Below are positions 7,937 through 16,325 of a stretch of 64,000 nt of DNA, piece by piece. This stretch comes from RHLJ01 sp965212165 (GTDB taxonomy: Bacteria > Bacteroidota > Rhodothermia > Balneolales > Balneolaceae). The stretch is from assembly GCA_965212165.1 (NCBI GenBank), contig OZ243096.1, forward strand, positions 124,001-188,000. The letters run 5' to 3'. The position numbers and the translations under genes are program-made. The notes under the pieces were generated by a model. The model did no database searches and was not told where the DNA came from. It saw nothing but the letters and a program-made list of their open reading frames with translations. Every line of letters starts with the position of its first letter. Position 1 is the stretch's first letter.

Positions 7937-10738
7937 TTAACCTGTACTTTGCATTGCAGCTGCTATACCATTAATGTTTAAGAATATTAACTCAGTTAAC
8001 TCTTCCTTTTCTTCGACTGTTTTCACAGTCTCCCATCGTTTTAAAAGCTCAGATTGAATAATATTCAATGGATAAGTAAAAGGGTTTCTAAATAATATAG
8101 ATCGTTGAATTACTAGATTATGATCTAGGATATTTTCCGTTTCAGCAATGGTTGTTATTCCATTAACTGCTGAATCTAAATCGGTTATAATTTTTTTATG
8201 GAAATAATGATCAGTAGACTCGTTATATATAGTTGATGTTGCAATATGAGTACGAGCAATTTCACGTTGAGAATTATTCATCACCGTATAGAAAAATCGC
8301 CATTCTTTCTGCCATCTAGTTATAATTTCCTTTCCATCTGGATATTTCTCAAAGATGGTAGCTAAGCCTTTCCCTATACCATACCAACCTGGAATATTAT
8401 AACGAACTTGAGTCCATGCAAATACCCATGGGATAGCTCTAAGGCCACTAAAATCTAGTTTACCTCCTGCACCTCTTGATACGGGTCGTGATGCAATTGG
8501 AAGCTTACCAATATGCTCAATTGGAGTGATCCCAGAATACCAATCCCAAAACTTTGGATCGTCAATTAAGTCTCTATATGCATCCATTGTAGTTTGAGCT
8601 AGTTCCTGCATCATATCCCATTCATAATTAGAATCGCTGAGATATCCTGGCTTATCTTTTTGCGCCATTGTTACCTGAACCATTGCATTCACTAGCTGTT
8701 CTAGATGTCTATGAGCAATAGATGTCAATGAATAACGAAATGAAATTACTTCACCTTGTTCAGTAAATCTGATTCTACCATTATTTGCAACAGGCGGCAT
8801 TGCCACTATCGCCTTATTAGATTGTCCACCACCACGACCAACAGTTCCACCTGTTCCATGAAATAATCTGAAATCTATATTGTATTTGCGGCAAACCATA
8901 CCTAGATCATATTGAGCTTTATTTAAAGCCCAATTTGCCATCCAATAACCGCCATCTTTATTACTGTCGGAATACCCAAGCATGATTTCCTGGAAATTAC
9001 CTCGGGCTTCAATTTGTTTCGCAAATAACTCATGCTCAAACATTTCTGCCATTACTTTGCTACTTACACCTAAATCCTCAATAGTCTCAAAAAGAGGAAC
9101 TACATCTAGCGAAGTTTCTACTTTACCACCAATTATATTCCACAAACCTAGTTCTTTGGCTAGAATCAAAACTTCTAACATATCACTTACACCATGCGTC
9201 ATGCTGATGATATAACTTCCAAACGCGTTTGAGTCTAGGGTGATAATGTCTCTGATTTCTTCAAAAACAGTCATGACTTTACTAGCAACTTCGGAACGTT
9301 CACTCTTAAAAGGACTAAGAGGGCGTGGATTATGAAGTTCCTTCATAAGTACTTCTATCTTTTCTTCTTCAGATAACTTTGTATATCCATCCATCACCTT
9401 TCCTATACTAAACAGCTCTTCTACTGTTTCTTCATGTAAACGGCTATGTTGCCTGATATCAAGCGATGTTAAATGAAATCCAAAAGTTTTAGCTGTAATC
9501 AATAAATCCTGTAGTCTTCCCTGTTCACTTAATCCTTTTAGATTATTCTCAATTAAACTGTTTCTGATTAACTCTAGATCTGTTATAAAATCCTCTGGAG
9601 TATACTTTGATGCCATTTTAAGCACATTTTCTTTATCTCCACTCGCAGCATCTAATTGCTCTTGAATATACTGCATCATATGTGTGAGCTTGCGACGATA
9701 AGGCTCTCTTTGATATCGCCTTTCATACAAATCACTTAGAGGGTTAGCTGTTTCTTCATCTCTAAGTGACAATCGAAGGGGATCTGATATCATTGTTTCT
9801 TTGTATGAAACACTCAGATATCTTCTCAAATGGTCTAATTTTCTTATATAAACTTTAAGTGCCGTTTTACGTTGCTCTATTACGGTTTTCCATGTGACTG
9901 AAGAAGTCACATTTGGGTTTCCATCACGGTCACTTCCAATCCAAGAGCGATATTTTAAAACAATCGGAATATCACCTGATTCACCATAATATGTTTCAAG
10001 TGCTAATCGGATATCTTTATAAAGTGTTGGTACTACATCCCATATCGTATGAGTAAAAAAGAATAAGCCATTTTCGACCTCATCCTCTACCGACATTCTT
10101 TCAGCTCTTACCTCATCCGTCATTAAGAGAAGTTTCATCTGATTTAAGATCTCTTTTCTAAGGAATTTCTTTTCATCCCCAGTGTGCAAGTCACTACCAA
10201 CATTAGCAATCATTTCACTGATTTCATGTTGTTTAGTTAGCACACTTCGTCGGCGAGCTTCCGTTGGATGTGCAGTAATGGTTGGCTGAATATCCATTGT
10301 TTCAAAAACAGCAATTGCCTGATCAAGGGTATAGCCAGCTTCTTTCATCTTAAAAACCGCCTCTAAAATACTCTCATTCCTTGGCTTCTCTGGGGTTTCT
10401 TCGAATTCTCGTTTTCTATTTATTCGACTTATTTCATGCTGCTCAAGAGAATTCACTAAATGAAAAAAGGTTGTGTATATCCTTAAATACTCTTTAATGT
10501 CTTTGCCAGGCATTTTGGCAACTAATTGCCTAAGCTTTGCTAACTCCTTTTCATCACCCTTATCCAAAGCTTTTATACTGTCGAGAGGAAATTCTCCAAG
10601 TACTTTGATAAAATCTTCTCCAGATCGTTCTTCACTAAGCTTCTCTAAAATCTGTGTTAGAGTAGTAATATGATTTGATAGATTTTCGTTGATTTTACTT
10701 TTGTCGGCGAGTTCTTGTACGGTAGATTCCCAATGCAT
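7937..10738 (-). CDS. ppc: phosphoenolpyruvate carboxylase, with altered bicarbonate-site loop
   Basis: Converts PEP and bicarbonate to oxaloacetate (anaplerosis), 933 residues. The essential histidine is in HPTEARRRSVL near residue 155 and the lysine in GYSDSNKDGGYW. The catalytic glycine loop reads FHGTGGTVGRGGG: the arginine of the usual FHGRGG motif (Arg587 in E. coli) is Thr629 here, codon ACA, and the proline after GGG is Gln. The C-terminus is QSTG instead of the usual RNTG. The remaining core (SRPVSRGAGG, LRAIPWVFAWTQ) is well conserved and the length is normal, so the gene is not decayed. Family membership is certain; whether carboxylation efficiency is changed is an open question. 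It precedes ilvE on the same strand. Confidence 0.95.
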   Translation of the reverse strand: MHWESTVQELADKSKINENLSNHITTLTQILEKLSEERSGEDFIKVLGEFPLDSIKALDKGDEKELAKLRQLVAKMPGKDIKEYLRIYTTFFHLVNSLEQHEISRINRKREFEETPEKPRNESILEAVFKMKEAGYTLDQAIAVFETMDIQPTITAHPTEARRRSVLTKQHEISEMIANVGSDLHTGDEKKFLRKEILNQMKLLLMTDEVRAERMSVEDEVENGLFFFTHTIWDVVPTLYKDIRLALETYYGESGDIPIVLKYRSWIGSDRDGNPNVTSSVTWKTVIEQRKTALKVYIRKLDHLRRYLSVSYKETMISDPLRLSLRDEETANPLSDLYERRYQREPYRRKLTHMMQYIQEQLDAASGDKENVLKMASKYTPEDFITDLELIRNSLIENNLKGLSEQGRLQDLLITAKTFGFHLTSLDIRQHSRLHEETVEELFSIGKVMDGYTKLSEEEKIEVLMKELHNPRPLSPFKSERSEVASKVMTVFEEIRDIITLDSNAFGSYIISMTHGVSDMLEVLILAKELGLWNIIGGKVETSLDVVPLFETIEDLGVSSKVMAEMFEHELFAKQIEARGNFQEIMLGYSDSNKDGGYWMANWALNKAQYDLGMVCRKYNIDFRLFHGTGGTVGRGGGQSNKAIVAMPPVANNGRIRFTEQGEVISFRYSLTSIAHRHLEQLVNAMVQVTMAQKDKPGYLSDSNYEWDMMQELAQTTMDAYRDLIDDPKFWDWYSGITPIEHIGKLPIASRPVSRGAGGKLDFSGLRAIPWVFAWTQVRYNIPGWYGIGKGLATIFEKYPDGKEIITRWQKEWRFFYTVMNNSQREIARTHIATSTIYNESTDHYFHKKIITDLDSAVNGITTIAETENILDHNLVIQRSILFRNPFTYPLNIIQSELLKRWETVKTVEEKEELTELIFLNINGIAAAMQSTG

Positions 10739-10984
10739 CTGCTACTTCTATTTTTTAAGTCTTTTTGAGTGTGTGAGCCTAGAATGTAACTAATAATTCT
10801 CCCTTTTTTAATTATGAGATCAATAAGTTTTTATTTTTTAGCGGAAGAGAGATCTAAGCTATAAAAATGTGTCTTCATTATAATTTCAGAAATAGCATCT
10901 TTTTAGTACTTCGAGATTTAATTTATTATAGACACTAAAATTCCTTTTCTTATTCAATTCATCATAACATCAACTATATAGAAT
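10739..10984. other. divergent intergenic region between ppc and tag
   Basis: These 246 bases are the longest gene-free stretch in the window. They hold the outward promoters of ppc and tag. They are AT-rich, and I see no strong hairpin, open frame or recognisable riboswitch. Confidence 0.5.
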
Positions 10985-11548
10985 ATGATAAACCGTTGCA
11001 GTTGGGTTGAAGGTCAATTTGAAGAATATGTTAAATATCATGATAAAGAATGGGGAGTTCCAGTTCATGATGATTATAAACATTTTGAGTTCTTGATTCT
11101 TGAAGGAGCACAAGCAGGTCTCAGTTGGGCAACTATCTTAAAACGCAGAGAAGGCTACAGAATGTCTTTTGCAAATTTCGACCCTGAAGTAGTTGCAATG
11201 TTCGGTGAAGACAAAATTCAAGAATTACTTCAATTTGAAGGAATCATTCGCAATAAGCTGAAAGTCCATGGAGCCGTTACCAATGCTCAAAAATTCTTAG
11301 AGGTTCAAAAAGAGTTCGGAAGCTTTGATACTTATATCTGGAATTTTGTAAATGGTAAAACAATCGTTAATCATTGGAAAAGTATGCAAGAAGTTCCAGC
11401 TACTTCTGAAGAGTCAGATGCATTAAGTAAAGACTTGAAAAAGCGAGGATTTAAATTTGTTGGAAGTACTATCATGTATGCCCACATGCAAGCTTGTGGG
11501 CTTGTTAACGATCATACAATAGATTGCTTTAGATATGATCAGGTTTGA
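10985..11548 (+). CDS. tag: DNA-3-methyladenine glycosylase I
   Basis: A base-excision repair enzyme that removes 3-methyladenine from alkylated DNA, 187 residues as in E. coli Tag. The zinc-snap ligands are Cys5 (RCSW), a His in YHDKEWG near residue 19, and His and Cys in NDHTIDCFR near the C-terminus. The base-recognition glutamate lies in LEGAQAGLSWATIL. All are intact. The start is ATG 10985, whose second residues MINRCSW match the family N-terminus. The APC permease begins 28 bases after its stop and may share the transcript. Confidence 0.95.
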   Translation: MINRCSWVEGQFEEYVKYHDKEWGVPVHDDYKHFEFLILEGAQAGLSWATILKRREGYRMSFANFDPEVVAMFGEDKIQELLQFEGIIRNKLKVHGAVTNAQKFLEVQKEFGSFDTYIWNFVNGKTIVNHWKSMQEVPATSEESDALSKDLKKRGFKFVGSTIMYAHMQACGLVNDHTIDCFRYDQV

Positions 11549-11576
11549 TAAAATTATTATTCATTATTTTCATTAA

Positions 11577-12878
11577 ATGGTAACTAACCAAAACTCATCA
11601 AATTTTCACGAAAAACTACCTCGTAAACTCGGTGCTTGGGGCCTTTGGCTACTTGTTGTAAACGGATTAATTGGCGCCGGAATATTTGGGCTACCGAGTG
11701 GTGCCTCTGCACTTGCTGGTGAATATAGTATCTGGATTTATGTGATTTGCGCCTTCCTCATTCTCCCTGTAATTCTTTGCTTTGCGGAATTGGGAAGTTA
11801 TTTTAGTGGCACTGGTGGTCCTGTAAGATATGGAACCGAAGCATTTGGTCCATTCGTTGGTTTTCAAAGTGGATGGTTGTATTACTTTGCTCGGATGATA
11901 TCCTTTTCTGCTAATTCAGTACTTCTTGTAGAAAGTATTGGTTTTTTCTATGAACCGGCTAGTGATGGAATTGGACGTATAATTTCACTTGCTATCATAT
12001 GTGGTTTTTTAACACTGATCAATGTACTTGGTTCAGTTCAATCCATACGTTCTCTTGCAATATTTACTATTGTAAAGTTCTCCGTACTTATCCTTTTAGT
12101 TTTTGGTGGATTGGTACTTCTTGGTTCAGAAGTAATGCCATCTTTTGAACAACCATTACCTAATCCTAAAGATTTAGGTGCTGCTACACTATTATTGATT
12201 TATGCTTTTGTGGGATTTGAAGGTGGGGTAGTTCCTGCTGGAGAATCTAAAAATCCGGCAAAAGATATGCCAAGAGCTTTAATATTCGGCTTAGGTTCAA
12301 TTGTTGTTTTATATATGTTAATCCAATTGGTTTCAGAAGCAGCCGTACCTAACTTGGCTTCATCTTCAGCACCTTTACTTGATGCTTCCTCAGCGCTATT
12401 CGGGAATATTGGAGCGATCATTCTCATGATTGGAGTAGCAACATCTGTCACTGGTAATCTAGTTAGTAATATGTTCTCTACACCAAGACTAACTTATGCA
12501 CTTTCACTTGATAATTCACTTCCAGAGTGGTTTGGTAAAGTTCATCCTAAATTTCTTACTCCTGCAAATTCAGTAATATTCTTTGGGGTATGTACTTTTG
12601 TTGGAGCCGCTTTAGGATCTTTTACAGCATTAGCTGCTATGACAGTTTTAGCTCGAGTCTTCTTTTATATTATTACTTGTGCAGCTGTACCAAGACTTCG
12701 GCCTTTATTTAAAGGTGAGAATACTTTTACCCTCAAAGGTGGATTCTTAGTTCCTATTTTGGGAATAGCAGCATGCCTTTGGCTAATGTTTCAGGTAAGC
12801 TTAACTAATATTTGGATGACAGCAATTTTTATAGCAGTTGGGAGTGTGTTATACTGGATGGCTAGGAGGAACTCTTAA
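11577..12878 (+). CDS. APC-family amino acid permease
   Basis: An inner-membrane transporter of the amino acid-polyamine-organocation superfamily, 433 residues with about 12 hydrophobic helices. The helix-1 signature is NGLIGAGIFGLPSGA, the unwound substrate-binding stretch. The segment FVGFEGGVVPAGESKNPAKDMPRA is the typical helix 6 to 7 loop. The substrate is probably an amino acid but cannot be specified. It follows tag closely on the same strand; the two functions are unrelated, so the link may only be transcriptional. A large hairpin lies in the gap beyond it. Confidence 0.88.
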   Translation: MVTNQNSSNFHEKLPRKLGAWGLWLLVVNGLIGAGIFGLPSGASALAGEYSIWIYVICAFLILPVILCFAELGSYFSGTGGPVRYGTEAFGPFVGFQSGWLYYFARMISFSANSVLLVESIGFFYEPASDGIGRIISLAIICGFLTLINVLGSVQSIRSLAIFTIVKFSVLILLVFGGLVLLGSEVMPSFEQPLPNPKDLGAATLLLIYAFVGFEGGVVPAGESKNPAKDMPRALIFGLGSIVVLYMLIQLVSEAAVPNLASSSAPLLDASSALFGNIGAIILMIGVATSVTGNLVSNMFSTPRLTYALSLDNSLPEWFGKVHPKFLTPANSVIFFGVCTFVGAALGSFTALAAMTVLARVFFYIITCAAVPRLRPLFKGENTFTLKGGFLVPILGIAACLWLMFQVSLTNIWMTAIFIAVGSVLYWMARRNS

Positions 12879-12917
12879 TCTATTTCTTCAGTCACCATTA
12901 TTTGCTATGAAGTTTAG

Positions 12918-12998
12918 AAAGTTAGGTTCCAATCAAACTGGTTTTTGAATTTCCAAAAGCCAGTGTCAGAACCTATCTCCCTATTGTGCTAACTTTTT
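12918..12998. other. nested inverted repeats (structured RNA or complex terminator)
   Basis: Three nested arms pair in order: AAAGTTAG (12918-12925) with CTAACTTT (12989-12996); TAGGTTC (12923-12929) with GAACCTA (12969-12975); ACTGGTTTT (12937-12945) with AAAAGCCAGT (12955-12964, one bulged G). The outermost right arm ends in a short T run. It fills the gap between the convergent APC permease and TauE/SafE genes, so it most simply acts as a terminator, but its three tiers are more elaborate than others here. Confidence 0.5.
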
Positions 12999-13041
12999 AA
13001 TTGATATAGCTTCTTAATTTCGTACTTGAAGTATGATTTTA

Positions 13042-13797
13042 TCAAATTAAATTACTTCCTAGAATATATAATCCCATTACTACAAGGAAGTAACCGAAGC
13101 CTTTTTTGAGTGATTGTTGAGGAATTTTTCTACTGAGTTTCCCTCCAACAAAACTTCCTAATATTCCAACTACAGTAAAAACTGCAAGCAATTCCCAATT
13201 TACATTTAGGGATTCTGATTTAAGTACATCTAGATATTTATAAAATCCCATTGAGCTTTTTGCAGCTATTATGAATAGACTAGTACCTACAGCAATACGC
13301 ATGCTTAGGCCACCAATTATCACTAATGCTGGAATAATTAGAAATCCACCACCTACACCAACAAGTCCAGTTAGAACACCAACAACTAGTCCTTCTCCAA
13401 TCATAACCCACCTAGTGGCAGAGAAATCTTCATCTTTCTCAACAACTTTTCCATCACGGATCATCATATATGCAGCGAGAATCATTACTACAGCGAAGAT
13501 AAGTAACTGTGTTGTTCCTGAAAGAAATTGCGATAATGCGGCACCTCCATAGGTACCAGCCATTCCTGGAATACCAAAAAAGATCACACTTTTCCAATCT
13601 ACTTCTTTTCTAATGGCATATGGAATAGCCCCTACTAAACTAATGGAAGCTACTATTCCTAATGATTCAGCTATTGCAACTTTTTCAGGCTCCCCTACTA
13701 AATAAATTAGTACAGGCACAGTGAGAATGGATCCGCCCGAACCTAATAGTCCGAGCGAAATCCCTATTAATAATGCACCCAAAAGCGCCCAAAACAT
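13042..13797 (-). CDS. TauE/SafE (TSUP) family sulfite/sulfonate exporter-like protein
   Basis: An inner-membrane protein of 251 residues with about eight helices built as two repeats, each with a glycine-rich motif: LLGSGGSILTVPVLIYLVG near the N-terminus and LTGLVGVGGGFLIIPALVII in the second half. TSUP members move sulfite, thiosulfate, sulfonates and other anions. Its ATG shares one base with the stop codon of the MBL-rhodanese gene (TGATG), so translation is coupled and the sulfur assignment is well supported by context. It is the last gene of the sulfur operon and probably exports the sulfite made by the dioxygenase. Confidence 0.9.
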   Translation of the reverse strand: MFWALLGALLIGISLGLLGSGGSILTVPVLIYLVGEPEKVAIAESLGIVASISLVGAIPYAIRKEVDWKSVIFFGIPGMAGTYGGAALSQFLSGTTQLLIFAVVMILAAYMMIRDGKVVEKDEDFSATRWVMIGEGLVVGVLTGLVGVGGGFLIIPALVIIGGLSMRIAVGTSLFIIAAKSSMGFYKYLDVLKSESLNVNWELLAVFTVVGILGSFVGGKLSRKIPQQSLKKGFGYFLVVMGLYILGSNLI

Positions 13798-15209
13798 CAG
13801 TCTACCTCAGCTAAATAATGATTCTTTTGTAGCCAAGGTTTTACTGAGTCATCAATAAACTTAACATCCCAACCTTTAGACTCGAGTAAAGCAGATGCAA
13901 ATGAAGCACGATTTCCAGATTGACAATGAACAAGTACTGGCTGATTCTTTGGAATTTCTTCAATCCTATCTAGCAATCGTGTATGTGAAATATTGATAGC
14001 CTCTGGATGATGCCCTTCGTCAAACTCTGACTTCTTACGAGCATCAAGCAAGGTATACCCTGTTTCTTCTAACAAGCTATCGGTTTTTTCAAAGTTGATT
14101 GTTTCTGTTGAAACTAACTCTGCATTCTTAAGCTCTGATGGTGTTGAAAAACCTTTAATGCTATCGAGTCCAATACGAATAAGGTCAGTCACAGCTTCTC
14201 CAACTTTATCTTCTTCAATAATGAGATAGATATCTTGATCTTCGGTCACATATGAACCAGCAATCGTATTAAATTGCTTATTTATTGTTGCTAAGAGTGA
14301 ACCTTTTAAATGACCGTTCATAAACTCAGTTCGTTTACGAGTATCAATTATTACAGCATTATCACCATTTGTTTTATCTACAATATCGTTAATGGTCATC
14401 TTTTGTGGTGATGGAAGATCACCGAGAACTTTTGGACCTAACTTATTGTCTCTTTTCATTCGAGCAAAATATAATGGTGGCTCAGGCTGTCCTTCCAAAA
14501 TATAATCCACAAAACTCTTCTCAGTTATTGCTGATCGAATAGAAGTATTGAATTTTTGCTCATAACCAACTGTAGACTTTGGAACCGCTCCAAGAGCTTT
14601 TCCGCAGGCACTTCCCGCTCCATGTCCTGGCCAAAGCTGTAAGTATTCTGGCATTGCTTTAAATTTCTCAAGAGACTTATACAATATTTTTGCAGAACCT
14701 TCCATTGCTCCAACTTGTCCTGCTGCTGTTTCCAATAAATCTGGTCGCCCAACATCACCAACAAATACGAAATCGCCCGAAAGAATACCCATCGGTTCAT
14801 CTGTTGCCGCTCCATCAGTTACTAAATAACTAACATGTTCTGGAGTATGACCTGGACTATAAACAGTTGTGAATTTAATATTACCGATTTTAAACTCATC
14901 ACCGTCCTTTAAAAGTTGATAGTTATAATCACTTCCGATTAACCATTCGTATTTCCAGTCTTTATCACCTTCATCGGATGCATAAACTTTAAGTCCTTTT
15001 TCTGCAAACTCTCTTAAGCCTGACAAATAATCTGCATGAATGTGAGTTTCTGCTGCTGCAACAATCTTTAGATTATGCTTTGCAGCTAATTTCTCATATC
15101 GTTCAATATCTCTCATTGGGTCAATTACAATAGCCTGTCCATTTCTTTGACATCCAATTAGATATGCGTACTGTGCTAACTTTTCTTCAAATATTTGTTC
15201 AAAAAACAT
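13797..15209 (-). CDS. MBL-fold persulfide dioxygenase-like protein fused to two rhodanese domains (CstB/ETHE1-like)
   Basis: Likely oxidises glutathione- or low-molecular-weight persulfides to sulfite and passes sulfane sulfur via rhodanese chemistry, 470 residues. The metallo-beta-lactamase domain (1-240) has THIHADY (H56, H58, D60), SPGHTPEH (H121), SGDFVFVGDVGRPDL (D146) and WPGHG, the ETHE1-type iron site. A first rhodanese domain (about 270-350) has IIDTRKRTEFMNGHL but no cysteine at the active loop, so it is structural. The second (about 375-465) has VHCQSGNRAS with the catalytic Cys. This architecture matches staphylococcal CstB. It sits 36 bases after the second YeeE/YedE gene and overlaps the TauE/SafE gene by one base. 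Family is confident; persulfide as substrate is inferred. Confidence 0.92.
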   Translation of the reverse strand: MFFEQIFEEKLAQYAYLIGCQRNGQAIVIDPMRDIERYEKLAAKHNLKIVAAAETHIHADYLSGLREFAEKGLKVYASDEGDKDWKYEWLIGSDYNYQLLKDGDEFKIGNIKFTTVYSPGHTPEHVSYLVTDGAATDEPMGILSGDFVFVGDVGRPDLLETAAGQVGAMEGSAKILYKSLEKFKAMPEYLQLWPGHGAGSACGKALGAVPKSTVGYEQKFNTSIRSAITEKSFVDYILEGQPEPPLYFARMKRDNKLGPKVLGDLPSPQKMTINDIVDKTNGDNAVIIDTRKRTEFMNGHLKGSLLATINKQFNTIAGSYVTEDQDIYLIIEEDKVGEAVTDLIRIGLDSIKGFSTPSELKNAELVSTETINFEKTDSLLEETGYTLLDARKKSEFDEGHHPEAINISHTRLLDRIEEIPKNQPVLVHCQSGNRASFASALLESKGWDVKFIDDSVKPWLQKNHYLAEVD

Positions 15210-15245
15210 CTTATTACTCCTTTTCTTATCTCTTTTCTAATTTTT

Positions 15246-15653
15246 TTAATGAGGCAATTTGCCTTGTAACATTCCATAAGTTCCGGCTCCAATAATAGCC
15301 GCGATCAGAGGAACAATAAATATTAAATACCCACTACCAATCAATGCATAAAGTGGTCCTGGACACGCGCCAACTAATGCCCAACCTAGCCCAAATAATG
15401 ACCCTCCAATAATATAACGCTTAGTTAAACTATTATCTTTAAGTTTGATTGATATCTCATTTCCTGATGTATCTTTAATGTTGAATTTTTTAATCAACAT
15501 GGTTCCGATTAATCCTACAACAATTGCAGAACCAATTATACCATACATGTGAATTGAATCGAATAGAAACATTTCTTGAATTCTAAACCAAGATACTACT
15601 TCTGATTTGATCAGAATAAAACCGAATATAGTGCCTGCTAATATAAATCTCAT
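15246..15653 (-). CDS. YeeE/YedE-type sulfur transporter, second half protein (DUF6691-like)
   Basis: A small inner-membrane protein of 135 residues with four hydrophobic segments. The motif VGACPGPLYALIG near the C-terminus carries the conserved cysteine of YeeE/YedE (thiosulfate transporter TsuA-like) proteins. I chose the ATG at 15653 (MRFILAGTIFGF), since the longer frame would run back into the upstream gene, and this start lies 10 bases after that gene's stop. With the preceding gene it makes a split YeeE: one gene per half of the pseudo-symmetric channel. The role is probably thiosulfate or related sulfur uptake. Confidence 0.88.
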   Translation of the reverse strand: MRFILAGTIFGFILIKSEVVSWFRIQEMFLFDSIHMYGIIGSAIVVGLIGTMLIKKFNIKDTSGNEISIKLKDNSLTKRYIIGGSLFGLGWALVGACPGPLYALIGSGYLIFIVPLIAAIIGAGTYGMLQGKLPH

Positions 15654-15663
15654 GATATTATCC

Positions 15664-16227
15664 TCAGTTAAAAAGATTTGGAAGGATGAAATAGGTAGAA
15701 ATAATTCCACCTACAAAAAATCCTATTACTGCGATTAAAGAAGCCTTCTGAAGTGTAGCTAACCCTGTTATTGCATGACCTGAAGTACATCCGCCAGCAT
15801 ATCTTGTTCCAAAGCCGATCAAAAAACCACCTACAACTAGAATAAAAAATCCTGGTAGAGATGCTAGATTTTCCCAATTGAATACCTCAACTGGTACAAA
15901 TCCGTTAAAATTTGAAATCCCATTTCCTTGTAAAGTTGCTATGGTACTTGTTGAAAGGTCAATAACATAATCTTCTGGAATAAAAAAGGCAGCTAATACT
16001 CCACCTAAAAGTATTCCTAGTGAAAGCTGTAATTGCCATTTTCCTTGTTTCCACCAGTCATAATTGAAGTATGGAAACTTCTTTGGCAAAACTGCAGCAC
16101 ACATATGTTGAAAGCTTGTTGAAATCCCAAATGTTTTGTTTCCAATAATAAGTAGCAATGGTAATGTAAGCCCGATGAGTGGACCAGCTATATACCAAGG
16201 TATTGGTTCTAATAGTAATTCGTACAT
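15664..16227 (-). CDS. YeeE/YedE-type sulfur transporter, first half protein
   Basis: An inner-membrane protein of 187 residues with about five hydrophobic segments. The motif RYAGGCTSGHAITGL holds the conserved cysteine that relays thiosulfate through YeeE/TsuA-type channels. The start is ATG 16227 (MYELLLEPIPW); an open frame continues to 16347 but would cross into the divergent regulator and lacks support. It is the first gene of the sulfur operon, followed by its partner half, the MBL-rhodanese enzyme and the TauE exporter. A 24-bp palindrome 55 bases upstream of the start is the likely control site. Confidence 0.9.
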   Translation of the reverse strand: MYELLLEPIPWYIAGPLIGLTLPLLLIIGNKTFGISTSFQHMCAAVLPKKFPYFNYDWWKQGKWQLQLSLGILLGGVLAAFFIPEDYVIDLSTSTIATLQGNGISNFNGFVPVEVFNWENLASLPGFFILVVGGFLIGFGTRYAGGCTSGHAITGLATLQKASLIAVIGFFVGGIISTYFILPNLFN

Positions 16228-16281
16228 TTTCTTTTTTGATTTAAAATAATTTTGTGGATAGAGTTTAAGAGTTTTTGTAAA

Positions 16282-16305
16282 CTTGTTACAACATGTTATA
16301 ACAAG
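16282..16305. promoter_or_regulatory. 24-bp near-perfect palindrome, probable operator of the GntR regulator
   Basis: Left half CTTGTTACAACA and right half TGTTATAACAAG are reverse complements at 11 of 12 positions. It lies midway between the divergent sulfur operon (start 16227) and the GntR/HutC gene (start 16326), 20 bases before the regulator's ATG, where it could repress both. Confidence 0.75.
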
Positions 16306-16325
16306 ACGAAATAATTCAAGATTCC

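Noticed and set aside
7892..7944. ACAGGTT / AACCTGT inverted repeat between ilvE and ppc
   Set aside because: The right arm is part of the ppc coding end and the loop is about 40 bases, so a terminator is unlikely.
15654..15710. Longer start for the second YeeE/YedE gene
   Set aside because: It would overlap the end of the preceding gene by about 47 bases, and the extra residues are not family-like; ATG 15653 fits.
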